From the NCBI GenBank assembly GCA_963855995.1, contig OY979716.1, positions 33,301,094 to 33,365,093 on the forward strand: DNA of 64,000 nt. Reading direction: 5' to 3'. Both the position numbers and the translations under genes were made by a program. The stretch's first letter is position 1, and the number at the start of each line of letters is the position of its first letter. This DNA is from Muricea muricata. Its lineage: Eukaryota; Cnidaria; Anthozoa; Malacalcyonacea; Plexauridae. Positions 10,895-23,345 of the stretch are shown here, one piece after another. The notes below the pieces were generated by a model. The model searched no databases. It saw only the letters and a program-made list of their open reading frames with translations, and had not been told where the DNA came from.

Positions 10895-13800
10895 TGGGGG
10901 CATTGAACAGCATGTGTCTAGTTTGGGACAGTTTCCTGATTAGGTGCACCTTGATCAACACCCCTCTTTGAGAAGACAACTAGGTAATGTTCACTAGCCA
11001 TTAGTTGTTAATCAATTGAACTCCCTTTTTGTTAAACAGCATGAAAGAATATGGTAGTAGCCCAGCAAAAAGGCTTCGACTGACGAACAGCACGGCTCAA
11101 TTTTCCGAAATAGATCGTCCATTTTCAGAATCAACAGCTGCACGTCAAGAAATCGGTGAATTTGGTGAAAGTTGTGAAAAGGATCAGAGGTGCATAAATG
11201 ATGAGCAAACATGGACTCTTAATATCGAGAACTGCTTCTTGCCTGGCTCAGCGGACTCGCCACTCTGCCCAAAAGAGCTACTTTCATTCAAAACATATAC
11301 ATTCACTATGCTCATTCACTATTTTCTATTGCTCGATATGAGCCAATCGTTCTTATCATTTTCAAAATATGTGGTGTACAGTTTGCTGCTTCCTCGATCC
11401 GTCGATTTTCCCTAGAGTTTCAAAAAAAACGAGTTAAAGTCAGGTGTTGGAAAATTCGATGGCGAAGTTCGATGGGTTCATTTCAAGAACAAGATAGAAA
11501 CATTCACGTCCATTTGTGCCCACGATTTAGAGACTGCTCTTAGCAACCCAGCTGGCATACCGGAACATGCCATATTTCAACTCAGTGAAAAATTAAGAGA
11601 AATCTGCAATGCAGAAATTAAAGACATCGGGGATATACCTGTGACCATCGGATGTAATTTTCCTATTCAGTTCAATACGACAGTCAAGTCACACTTATCA
11701 TCAACCTGGGTACCATGGTTCGACCCCAAGACAAGTACAATCCACGTTTATTGTTTCGAAGAATTCCCAGGATACGCCAACAAAAAAGTAAAAATATCCA
11801 GTACATTTGAATGGAGATTTTTTACTGAGAGAATGGAGAGGCAAAAATCAAATTGTCTTGCATTTGAAAAGATCCCAAATAAAATTGAAAACATTAAAAC
11901 GTTAGTAGATTTACTTGGGATTATTGACGATCACAACCTATGCAAAGGATGTGAAGGATCAAAGCAACTGGAAATGTTGGAGAAGGAAAGAGACGGCAAC
12001 ATTTATAAAACAAAGGACGGTAGGGATGCCGTTGCGAAAGAAAATGAAACGTTTCGTTCTGCAGATTTCAATATTTTAGTAGCTAAAGGATGTATGGAAT
12101 TTCAAGCCTGCAAGAAGTGCCAACGTTATATACGAACTTTGATCTCGCGAAAAAACCATCAACATGATAAACTCTTGGCGAATGAAAGACTAGATTACAA
12201 GACAAAAGATGAGCTTTTGCTAATTGCACGGGAGTCAGCAGCGACAATAAAGAAACTACAGACCAAAAACAAAAGGTTAGAAACGGCTATGGAGGATATG
12301 ATCGAACTTGGACCTAAATCGAACAGCATTCTTCAACAAATATTTAATGACCTGTACACTGGCCTGAAAGAAATAAAGAGAAGAGCCTAAATCCGGTTTG
12401 TCTCTAGAAGAACTGTACATCACCTCAATACGAAAACGTTGAAGAACTACTTCGTCACTGTAAAACTCACATCGAGCATGTAAATACAACCGTCGTTCCT
12501 CCCATTGACAGATCCTACCATTGTGTGTGGCAAGGTTGTACAAAAAGTTACTCAAAATTATAACTTTTGGAAAATCATACTGGCAGTCTGAACGACGAAT
12601 TCTTAGAAACGCTACTGTCAGATCAGGGTAAGGTAATGACGACAAACGCCAAGCAAATGAGATGGCACCCACTTGTTATAAAGTGGTACCTTCGAATATG
12701 TATCAAGTCACATAGCTTATATGAGGATTTAAGAAATTCCGGGGGATTGAAGTTGTCGACTGGACGAACATCATCGGACTACAAGAACTTCAACAACACA
12801 GGTTCCGGCTGGCAAATTGAGAACATAAACAACATGAGAAAGCAGTTTGAAAAAATGAAGCCTCCCAAGCATGGCACACTCGGTCTACTCGTCTTTGATG
12901 AAGTTAAAATTAACGAAGGCTTGTTTTTGACCATAAAAATTGGGAACTGGTTGGTTTTACAGACTTACTTGATGATGAATTTCATGGAAAGAATGGAAAA
13001 GCCAGTACCATTAAACCAACCAACAAACTTGCTACGCACGTCTTGCAATTTTTTTTCAGAAGTTTATTTTTGAAGTTCGACTACCAATGCGCCTTCTTCC
13101 TGACGGGAAACCTTACTTCTTTACAACTCAATAGAATGTTCTGGCTAGGAGCAGCATGCTCCACATGTTCGAGTTTGACATCCTCGTCTCTTGCTCTGAT
13201 GGAGCATCTTGTAACAGATCGCTTATCGAAATCAATGTCACGGATGGCAAAAGTTACTGTCAAAACATTTTTTCCGGAATGCCACTCTTTTTCCTATCTG
13301 ACCCTCCGCATCTTATCAAGAAGTTACGAAATAACCTACACAGCAGTGGGCTAAAGGAAAAACATAGTCGTTTCGCTCGAACTTTGCTTCTTCGCGGTAA
13401 ATATATTCTCTGGGATCATGTCTGCTTAGTTTATGTGAGAGAGCAGCAAAGACATCGCACGTTCAAATCGACAGAATGAGCAAAATGCGAGTGAAATTGG
13501 CTGTCCAAACGTTGTCTTCAAAAGTAGCGAATGAAATGAAGGCATGTCAAGCAGAAGATACAGAGGAGACCAGGCAATATATCAAGATTTGCGAGAAATT
13601 CTGGAATGTGTTCGATGATCCCAGGCCTTTAAAAACAATCGAAGACAACAGAAAAACTGAGCTGGATGCTGTGGTGACATATTTCGAAGACTGGAGAATG
13701 TGGTTAGCAACCCAAAACCGCACAAAAGCTCAGCAGTCAGAGCATTATATATCTTGGCAAACCAAACTTGATCTTGAGGTACAGTATGTACAAGAAAGGG

Positions 13801-14547
13801 CGATTCCACAGCGGCAAAATTCGTCGCAAGAAACTGTTGAATATGTGAAATATGGATGGTTGCACATTAATGAGTTTTTGGTATTCTTCTACCAGTATTT
13901 TTTTCGCTTTTGTGGTGACTAGAACTGACTTCTACTCACTGGTGAAGCCAATATTCTTCTCATCGAGAAAAAATTTAATGGATTATTCATGCGCAACTAA
14001 CCGTATTTCGCTTACACGAGTTCTTTCTACGAAGTCGAAGAATTTCGCCTTCATGGAATCAGACAATCAGTTAGTGCAAGAGTAACTTTCCCTAACTTTT
14101 AACGTATCCATGCTGCACACTATGTTAAGTTATAACACAGCCGAAAGGTAGACTATGACACAGCCGAAACGTAGAAATTAAATTATAAAATGCTTTCATT
14201 ATTTAGAGTTAAACCTTTGTTGTGCACAGCATTTTATAAAAGATATTCATGTGGTTACCGCCATTTCATAATTTCAGATTACAGTGGGTGCAATAAAGGA
14301 ACTTCTGAAGTTCATGAAAACAGACGGGTTTGTGCGAGAATACAGAGATGAGCTATACCTAAATTTGAAAAGAATTAATCAAGACTTTCTTGAATCGTTT
14401 TTTTCATGTCAACGTCAAATGTGTGGGGGGACACAAAATATCACAGCGTATGTCTACGGGTACAACATCAACAGCACGGCAAGCCTTCGGTCATCACGAT
14501 TGCTGATGAAGAAGCAAACGAATGCATATGAAATCGAGCAGTCCCTG

Positions 14548-17500
14548 CAGTGGCGTAGGAACAGGGGGGGCTGGAGGGGGGGGGCTCGAGCCCCTCCCAA
14601 AATTTTTTAAGGAGGGGCTAAGCCCCTCCAAAAAAATCCGTCCAGCGTGATTTTAATCACGTGAATGTTGTGTTAGATAGTGTGTCAGAATGGTTAGAAT
14701 GTTAGATTGGTTCCCAGATCTCTTACTGTTTTTCGCGTAAACAATGGGGGGTGCCATCGAGGATGCAGGCAAGCTTAGATTTATTTTTTAAAAGACAAAG
14801 ATTAGAAACACAGTCAAAGTCATCCGCTGAAACAAATGAACAAAGTTTTAGCAGCAGCGATGCCAGGGAAAATACTCAAAATAGTGAAGGTGATGAGAGC
14901 GACAGCGGGAGCAAGTAAGTTCATAAATATATATATATTCGTATGTAAAATTTATTGAAATTTTTCACTTTAGTCTACCGTACCCGAGTACATTTAACAA
15001 AAACGATATATAAATATATACGCTTTAGTTATTTCATCACTACACAGTATAACCATCGAAATTTGCATTACTCGGGTATGTAAATCGGGTATGTACCCGA
15101 GTATAAATAAAATGAATTGATACCTGATACTCCGCAATTAGCGTGTTGTTAAATGTGTTGTCCCAAGATTTAAGTCCAAACTATTTTAAAGAAAATCTTA
15201 TCTGCAGTCTGGATGAAAAATATTTACTAAAAATAATATTCAAGGTAAATCATAATTTTGACCTTTTCACCAGCTACAGATTATTTACTGGAGTTTCCAT
15301 TGTTTACATTTTAGAGTATTTACTGTTTGTTTCATATTATTATACAAGCCCATTTTATGGCGGCAGTGTTTCCTTGATTTGTAAAATTGTAGACTAAATA
15401 AGAGTAAGCACATGAGGGTGAATGTAGGTGCTTAAAGGGTTAAATGATTCTTTGACATCCAGTTTAGAGGCTGATGAAGATCACAGAGTTGTCAATGCTA
15501 GCTGTGAGGGCGAATGTTGCAATATACCGCTGGATAAGCCTTACCAAATTTACACTAGTTCCACTCAAAATTGGAAGAGGCAAGGAAAACAGTGGCGTAC
15601 ATTTCAAAAAAGCTGGTTCGAGGACTATACATGGCTTACATATTGTAGTACTCACAATGTAACATACTGTTTCTATTGCCGTAAAGCAAAACTGCAAGGA
15701 TGTCTCACATTTAGTAAGAAAGCTGAAGATGCGTTTATCTCCAAAGGCTTTATAACTGGAAAAAGGCCAAAGAAAAATTCAAAAAATATGAAAAAAGCCA
15801 GTGTCATCAAGAAGCATCTATGAAGTATGTTGCTTCAAAGACGCCTTCAGTAGTCTCTTTGGTGAATACTGCTGTTAAGGAAGAGCAGAGAAGAAGAAGG
15901 TCTATGCTACTTAAATACATATCTTCTTTGCGTTATCTGACACGGCAAGGTTTGGCTATCCGTGGTCAATCTGATCGAGAAGGAAATCTTCATCAACTTG
16001 TAAAATCTAGGGCTGAAGATGACAATGATCTAGAGCTTCAAGAATGGATAAAGCTTGGTAAATACCAATCTCCAGTAGTGCAGAATGAGCTAATTCAGCT
16101 AATGTGTCTTCAAGTACTGCGTACTATATTAGCTGATATCAGATTAGCATGTTTCGTCTCATAAATTGCTGATGAAACTAGGGATATTAGTGGGAAAGAA
16201 CAGCTGGCAGTATCCCTTCGATGGGTGAATGACTCTTATGAAGTAAATGAGGATCTGATTGGTTTAGTAGATGTGGAAAAGACAGATGGTGCGACACTAA
16301 AGTCTGTAATCAAGGATGTTCTAACCCGTTGTAGCATTTCAATTAACAGTTGTCATGGACAAGCATATGACGGAGCCTCTAATATGGCAGGACATCTGAA
16401 TGGACTTGCCAGCCAAATTTGAAGAGAGGAACCAAAGGCTTTATTTGTACACTGTTTGGCTCATTCTGTCAACCTTTGCCTTCAAGACTGCGCAAAACCA
16501 AGCAGGCCTGTTCGGGATGCTCTTGCTCTGGTGAAGGAATTGTACAACCTCATTCAATTATCACCTAAACGCCTTGCCTGGTTTAATCGACTTACAGATG
16601 AACTGGCTCCCCAAAATCCTACACTGAAACCTCTGTGCCCCACAAGGTGGGCTGTCATAACAGCAGCTATTGATGCCGTTTTAAAAAATTATGCGTTATT
16701 GTACCCGGAATTGGAGAAAATTAATGAAGACTCCAGTGGAGAAGGATCAACCAAAGCAGCTGGACTGCTTCCACTCATGGAAAAATTCAGCACATATTTT
16801 GGTCTCAAGCTGTCATATTTAGCTTTTGTTGCAACAGAGCAACTGGCTATCACACTTCAAGGAAAAGATGTTAATGCACAAGTGAGCACTTCAGCAGTAA
16901 ATGCAACCAAAAGCTTTCTCCAAAGGCAGAGAAGTACAGAGAGTTTTAATACTTTCTACCAGTCTGCAGTTGTAGAGTCCCAGAGTCAAAAACTAACTTC
17001 GGAATCGGTACTTTCACGGCAAAGTAGTCAATATCAATCTGTAGAGGCGTATTTTAGACGGCAGTACTTTGAAGTTCTTGACATTCTTAACAATGAACTA
17101 GAGCGCAGATTTGACCAAGAAAGTCTAAAGCTGCTGATCGAAATTGAAAGGCTTTTGGTCGATGCATGCAATGGAAATGCTGGGCAACCATCTCGTACAC
17201 TTCAAGAACTGTATAAATCAGAAATTGATTTTAAGCGTTTAGAGGCACAACTCGCAATGTTGCCAGATTTAGTGAAAACCGTGAACCTACAAAGCGTAAG
17301 CCAAGGTCAAGTGGTAATTAGACAGGTGACAGCAATCAGCACAGTTTGCGATATAATGAACAGTTCTTCCTTTGGCAAATCTATGTTTAGTGAAGTTTAT
17401 GAACTTCTACGCATTTATCTGACGGTGCCCATGACATCTGCATCTGCAGAACGCACATTTTCCACACTAAGAAGACTAAAAACTTATCTTCGTGCTACCA

Positions 17501-18336
17501 TGTCACAAAACCGTCCCAATCATATTATCATATTGCACACGCATAAAAGTTACACTGATAATCTTAATATTACTGACATTGCACGAGAATTTGTCGCTTG
17601 CAACGAGCGTCGTCAATCATTCTTTGGTTCATATTAAATTACTCAACTGAGAAACGGAAATGTCCATTGCACATTTTATCTTTCACTCGTTTAAGTCGTA
17701 TTTAGTCGTTTGTAATCATTGTTTTGTTACACGATATTCTAAATAATGGTATATCTTATGCAGTTATGCTACAGTTTTATATATATAATGGACTCATGGT
17801 ATAATCATCATTATCGTGCTGTTTTTATTTTTTTTCTACCAAATTAATGAAATCTACCAACCTACAAAACATACTTAAATAATTTAGAGCAATTTAGAGC
17901 CTAAAAAATTACATTTTTCCCTGGAAGAATACACCAAGATTAACCAGATAGTTTCACAATTTCTCTGTTCTCGTGTCAATATCTAATTACTTTGTTGTAG
18001 GACCCATAAAATCAGTATTTGACTTCAATAAGCATTTAGTATAGATATCAGAAATTCCTATTCACTAATCAATATCCAAACTTCAACTGATGCATTTTTT
18101 CTTGAAATAGTTATACATTATTCACATTTTTTGTAAAAAATGTGCCAAATTTAGTTCATTTTTGCAATCAAAATAAACTCCGAATTAAGTGCCCAAATGG
18201 CCGGAAATGGCATTTCCGAGGTTCTAGTTTTCAAAATTTCCCGGGGGAGGATGCCCCCGGACCCCTCTACAGAGCTCTCGCCTTCGGCGCTCGTATGTTC
18301 AGCCCCCCCAACTTTTAAATCGTTCCTACGCCTCTG
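14548..18336 (+). mobile_element. hAT element (3.8 kb) with ZMYM-type transposase
   Basis: The termini CAGTGGCGTAGGAAC and GTTCCTACGCCTCTG are inverted repeats with one mismatch. The flanking 8-mers are AGTCCCTG (14540-14547) and AGTCCCTC (18337-18344), an 8-bp target duplication with one mismatch. The element sits inside the last exon of the P-like pseudogene, whose frame continues after it. G-rich and C-rich sub-terminal blocks lie just inside both ends. The 3' non-coding part (17638-18336) has no ORF of note. Confidence 0.93.
14763..17637 (+). pseudogene. hAT transposase (TTF-type zinc finger plus hAT dimerisation domain), disrupted
   Basis: Exon 1 (14763-14914) starts at ATG and encodes about 50 polar residues, ending AA|GTAAGT. 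Exon 2 begins at 15463 after ACATCCAG and keeps phase. It encodes a TTF-type finger (WRTFQKSWFEDYTWL, then CFYCR, about 15595-15685), an LRYLTRQGLAIRG stretch, the catalytic-region phrases CHGQAYDGASNMAG (16350) and FVHCLAHSVNLCL (16445), and the C-terminal hAT motif SASAERTFSTLRRLKTYLR (17440-17495). Damage consists of one frameshift near 15750 and in-frame stops TAA at 16162-16164 and TGA at 16420-16422. The rest is a full-length family member of roughly 740 codons, so the element probably stopped moving fairly recently. The TAA at 17635-17637 is the natural end. Confidence 0.88.
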
Positions 18337-18436
18337 AGTCCCTCCCATATTTGAACAACAGAGATGAAAAGTTACCCAAATTGCAACCTAACAATTCTAT
18401 TTTGGAAACCGTTCCGAGGTTTATTGAAATTTAATT

Positions 18437-18834
18437 TTGAATAGTATTAACAGTTAGCATAATGTAATGACCAAAGGCAGTTTAATTAATCAATCACATA
18501 ATTTGTGCAATGTGTAGAGCTAATATTTGCAAAATTTATCTCAAACTAGAATGGATCATTTCAGAAATGATGCATAACCCTGCCAAAGAGGAATTTTGTG
18601 ATGTCAAAGGGGGAAGGAGAAATGCATATTTATGATTGTAAAAAGCTAACTGTTGTTATTCAGTGAAAAATGCATTACATCTGGGAATCTGGGATGTCAG
18701 AAGGGGTGGGAGGGGGTACATTTCCTCTGTGGAAGGGTATGAATCTTTTCTAGGATGCCCTCAATACAGTTAAGTCATTAAATTTATTTACATTATATAT
18801 AAAACGTTATAAACTAGTATTCCTGGGGCCAGTT
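18437..18834. other. Intergenic stretch, no gene seen
   Basis: AT-rich sequence following the P-like pseudogene. It presumably includes that element's 3' end, but I found no terminal inverted repeat. Confidence 0.5.
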
Positions 18835-19074
18835 GTTCAAACCCAGATAAGCTTAACCCAGGGTTAAGGTCAGATTCAGGAGAAATTTCCCAGCAGCTTG
18901 TTCGGAAGATTAGAAATATTTCTTCAAAAATCTTGTCTGGATCAATGGACGTTTTGGTTTCCGAAGTTTTGAAAGAAAAGGACGTGCAGAAAAACAGAAA
19001 CTAAAACAGTGAGTTCAACTTTAACCCAGGATTAGCACTAACCCAGCTTTGAGCAACTGGCCCCTGGCTATTAG
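18835..19074. mobile_element. MITE with ~45-bp TIRs (240 bp)
   Basis: The ends GGGGCCAGTTGTTCAAA and TTTGAGCAACTGGCCCC are inverted, followed inward by TTAACCCAGGGTTAAGG and its partner. The GGGGCC start resembles Harbinger-type termini. No convincing target duplication is visible. 19075-19577 beyond it has no recognisable gene. Confidence 0.75.
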
Positions 19075-19577
19075 CAATAAAGTAAAAATAATTAATTTTA
19101 TTAGGACTGTACTGTAATTCATGTAATACCTTAGGCAAACTGAAGTGTTAAGGATACCATCTGTAGTATAAAGACTGGATCTGATTAGAACAATTTTTTT
19201 CACGGTGGCAATCAATTTTCCTTGAGCTATACAAAACATGAAAGTTATCAGATATAATTATCACAAGACCTACACTTGTGGAACTCATCTCCAATCATCT
19301 TAAACTTGTTAATCACACCTTTGGTCAGGTTCTTGTCATCCATTAATTGTACCTAACTATATCCTACTTAAGTGCAGTCAGTACATTTGGGCTACAGCTA
19401 GACATAATCAATAGAAGGGTGATGATAAAAACATGGATATTTTTTATCAAAAAAGTCTTTTCAAAAAGAGAACTCTTCAATAAAGAGTTGTATAAAGAAT
19501 ATTTTATGGAACTTCCACAAATGAGTATTGAATTCTGTGAAAGTACATCTTGTAGGAAGATGTTTAAGATGACATAC

Positions 19578-20980
19578 CTTGTCAGGATATACAATATTCC
19601 AGTCTTTGCCATGAAAATGATGGTTTAATAGCATTTCAATTTGACATTTCTTACTCTTGCCACTTTTTCCAGGTAATCCAAGAGATATTAGAATAGCACA
19701 GAGTTCCTTCCCGTGAAATTTGTTGAGGACATTAGGTGCTGTTTCGGGATTTGTGAATAAATTGATGAAAAAATTTGTAACTTCTCATGGACTGACTAAC
19801 TTGTTTCTAGAAGTCATAATAAACTCATCATTTTTGTCTCGATTCTCCACAACCACTTCATGTTTTTTACTTTTCACCTTCTTAATTGAATGTCTTGATA
19901 AACAGCTTTCCTTCCTAGCTTTTAGCTGCAATTGCTCCTTTACAAACATAATTAGAACCCGTCGTAGAATTAAAACACAACTTGCTTTGAAGAGCTCATC
20001 ATCTTCTTTCCCAACAACACCATACCATAGTTCACGCAATTGTAAGTCCTCACTTAAAAATTGTATACATTTTTTCAGGATGTCTTTATCTGCATTTGAA
20101 TTCAGTCCTGTCTTAACTAGCCTTTCAAAAGCAAAATCCAAGTATGAGAAAACCTCAGTAACTTGAGGAATAGTACTAAATAAAAATTTTCCTGGTTGCA
20201 CGAGTACATCTTCACCTAGACGTTTAATCAAATCCAGTAAATGTTGCCTGCTCACTTCAACGCGTGTTTCTTTGGTCTTTGATACCTGAATTTGTGTCCA
20301 TGTTGAACCACATCTCTTACTCTTTTCATAACCCAACCAGCATGCTCTTTTATAGATTCATCTTCAATACATGGCGCTAATGACGAAGACGAACACGGTT
20401 CAGAAGAAGTTTGACATAAACTCACTGTTTCGCTGCCATCAGGCTCACCATTTAATCCAGGGGATTCATGTAAAACTAAACAGCTCCAAACGTGTTGGAG
20501 AACATGATGCAAAACTACGTTACCTTCGTCCGATGATGATGATTTTAATCCAGACGAACGCAACAGACCATACCATTTTTCTCTAACAATAGACTGTTAA
20601 AAAAAGATACAAAGTTTGCTTCAAGGCGTTTAGCTTTTATCTTTCAACATTTTATGGTTTGGACATCGTCATAACATTTCAAAAAAGATTTTGACGTATC
20701 CTCCAAAAAAAACAATACGAGTTGCGGCGTTAGTTTCACTTGAACTTAATAATGCTTTAGTAATATTTCACACGCTCACTTGAACTTCTTCGTTCGATGT
20801 TTCCTCTACTTCAGAACTAAGATGAATTCCCTTCAAAATTTGATAAAAATAATCTACACCTTTTGGCGAATATATCCAGTTCAGGTTTGCTGGTACCCTG
20901 ACATTATCTTCTTCTGAAAATGTTTCTTCGTCGTCAATGTCTTCAAAAAATATATTTTCGTTGCTGTTTACGACCGCCAT
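19578..20980 (-). pseudogene. Two-exon repetitive gene with C-terminal SAP-like segment, disrupted
   Basis: Exon 1 (20980-20780) starts MAVVNSNENIFFED, is acidic, and ends at a CAA|GTGAGC donor. Exon 2 starts at 20593 after TTTAACAG and joins in phase 0 (SIVREKWYGLLRSSG). It runs through a serine-rich part, EHAGWVMKRVRDV, then QHLLDLIKRLGEDVLVQPGK and a basic region, and ends with FHGKELCAILISLGLPG, which resembles a SAP-like helix pair. A strong donor (AAG|GTATGT) at 19578 implies further exons. A 1-nt frameshift lies near 20300 and an in-frame TGA at 19785-19787. I recognise it only as a recurrent cnidarian uncharacterised family, probably transposon-borne. Its start lies about 100 bases from the P-element insertion point and is divergent from the gene at 28397. 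Confidence 0.65.
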
Positions 20981-21009
20981 TTTGAATTTATGAAAAAGAT
21001 ATACGGGGG

Positions 21010-21075
21010 GTACCGGCATCACACATCGATCAGGGGCGCCGCAGCCATTTCGCCGCCCGTGTTTTACAGCGCCCT
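21010..21075 (-). repeat. Block shared with 7349-7412
   Basis: On the minus strand this reads GCTGTAAAACACGGGCGGCG, and later GATGTGTGATGC, matching 7349-7412 closely in order and spacing. It lies immediately upstream of the minus-strand gene starting at 20980, so it could be part of that gene family's promoter or an element terminus. Confidence 0.6.
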
Positions 21076-22254
21076 GGCACAAAGGAGAAATATACAGAGA
21101 GTTCACTCAGGGGTAAAAAGTGTGCCAAAATGTCAGCCGACTTCCGGTTTGGCCGCCATGTTGAAAGCAACCAAAACATCAGAAACTAATATGTCGGAAT
21201 ACGAAAGAGACCCACTAAAAGCGCTCTAACTTTTTCTTTTTTGACGCCAAACTCATGATATTTTGAAATGTTATAAAGAAATGGCTGTTCTATGATACAA
21301 TTGTCAAAAAGAGGAGGAGAAGTTAATTTTTTCGTGAAATTTGTTGTTATTTCCTATTGTTATACATCGCCAAATTAATTTGACCTCGGCTCTCGGCGAA
21401 TAACGCCGTTCTCGTTCTCCAACTAGAAGTTAAACAAATAGACATGTGTTGTGTCCTGTCGACCTGAAAGATAAAGTAAAGGATTTCTTGACGTTTGTAA
21501 TTGGCTCAAGTCGCGCGCAGTAGTTTGATACAAAAAGTACTGCGATAATTGCTGGAATATAACTGCTGTCTTACTTTGTTTGTAAACATATATTTGGAGG
21601 ATAATATATCTTTACTTGAAACATCAAATCCTTTGGCTATGGCTTTACGAACTTGGTGCCACAAGGCCTCCAGTGACCTTACCATGACTGTTTATTCATA
21701 TTGGAAAATGCTATAAGATAGACCAATGAACCTATTTACAGAACTGACAATAAAAGACTTTGACTGTCAGAGTCACTTCGAGTCGTTACGAAAATTCTAG
21801 TAGAAACTCGCAATCGTTAGTTTTTAGGATTTTGTTAACTGTTTACTCTACAATAAAGGGAAAATAATCTAAAGATAAAAACTTTTCTGTTACTCAAGTT
21901 AATGTACTATTTGGCATGGTCAAGTGTATTGTTGCTATCATCTTAGTTGTTAAAACTTGTCAGTATTATATCAGGCATTAAACCTGTTTCAGTTGCAACA
22001 AAATCTGGCTTTGATGAAGCAAGTTTTGCACAAAGGAACTAAGTAAATGAAATTGGAGTATAACCTATCCTGGATTGGATACAAAAGATGCAGAGGCCCA
22101 GTGGAAAAACCCGCACATTAATTCGAATAATAGTGCTTGATCTTATTTTACAGACTGTTATATAAATTTTTCTATATATTCAATTTATATTTGTGCAATA
22201 TACATTTAATATTAGTTACCTTTTTATTTTTGGTTGTTTCAAAATGCTGCACAG

Positions 22255-23345
22255 ACTTGTTGACTATTTTGATAAAATCAAATACAATTAGAAACTCCCA
22301 AACCTCAAGAATTTTATTTCTTTATTTTAGTTCTGTCATCCCTAGAGGAAAACTGGTCTTATATCTTTAGAAACTCTTATCCACAAAAATTCGGTATAAC
22401 AATAACAAAAGTACAACAAAAGACAAAAAAATTTGAATGTATTATTTACAAAAAGTGTTCCAAAAAATATGACAACACAATGGTATTTTGAATTCTTTGT
22501 TCTGCGTCTGGACACGCCCTGTCGAGGAAAGTAATTTTGACAAGAGGTAAACACTCTTTCATACACGTGCAAGTGTTTATTGGTAAAATTCATTCATAAA
22601 TAAATTGCTAGTTCAAAGTCTTTGGAGCCACCATTGCAAAAGAAATCAAAAACTAAAACATGGTGTTCAGCTGTGAACTGTTCTAGGAATAAACGTTCTA
22701 ATCCAGAACTCAGTTTTTTTCGATTTCCGTCTGACCCAGCAAGGTACCGTAAGTTGTCTGGTTTGACAAAAATTATATTTTACTTCGCTGTACATGTTCA
22801 GACCTTAAAAATTCCAATAACATATAAGTTCAAAATAATGTACTATAGATCAAAACAATGGGTGAATTTGTGTAGATTGCAGATCTGATGGACAAGACTT
22901 CAAAATATTTGAACAACAATTGTAAATTGTGTTCGAAACACTTCGAAGACTGTATTGTGTTCGAAACACTTCTGCGCAGACTTGTTGACAATTTTGATAA
23001 AATCAAATACAATTAGAATCTGCTAACCCTCAAGTCTTTAATTTCTTTATTTTAGTTCTGTCATCCCTAGAGGAAAACTGGTCTTATATCTTTAGAAACT
23101 CTTATCCACAAAAATTCAGTATAACAATAACAAAAGTACAACAAAAAACAAAAATGATTTTTTACTTCGCCGTATGTACAGACCTTTAAAAATTCCAATA
23201 ACATACAACTATAAGTTCAAAATATTGTACTATAGATCAAAAGAATGGGTGAATTTGTGTAGACGTGCGGATCTGATGGACAAGACTCCAAAATGTTTGA
23301 ACAACAACTGTAAATTGTGTTCGAAACACTTCGAAGATTGTATGT
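22255..23345 (+). repeat. Partial tandem duplication covering the THAP exon 2 region
   Basis: 22255-22430 is repeated at 22978-23153, and 22785-22970 at 23160-23345, both with scattered mismatches. The first unit holds about 350 extra bases including THAP exon 1. The first copy of exon 2 is cut short after the KLCSKHFEDC codons and fuses to the second unit; the second copy is intact. So the second copy of exon 2 is the usable one, and intron 1 has to skip the broken copy. Confidence 0.85.

Larger units (their letters stand above)
11029..18433 (+). pseudogene. P-element-like (THAP9/TNP-type) transposase pseudogene, split by a hAT element
   Basis: The first visible exon follows an acceptor-like TTGTTAAACAG at 11040 (ATG 11041). 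A long open part (about 11450-12390) leads to a C2H2-like motif (CVWQGCTKSYSKL, about 12515) and the conserved MRWHPLVIKWYLR and FDEVKINEG stretches (12567-12930). After a frameshift come LQLNRMFWLG, CSDGASCNRS and DPPHLIKKLRNNL (13156-13479), the RNase H-like core of P-type transposases. MSKMRVKLAVQTLSS follows after another shift. The C-terminus (14284-14547, NQDFLESFFS...CGGTQN) is broken by the hAT insertion and resumes at 18337, ending at TAA near 18433. Stops at 11413-11415 and in the zinc finger, plus several frameshifts, make it a pseudogene. Its own terminal repeats were not found. Confidence 0.85.
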
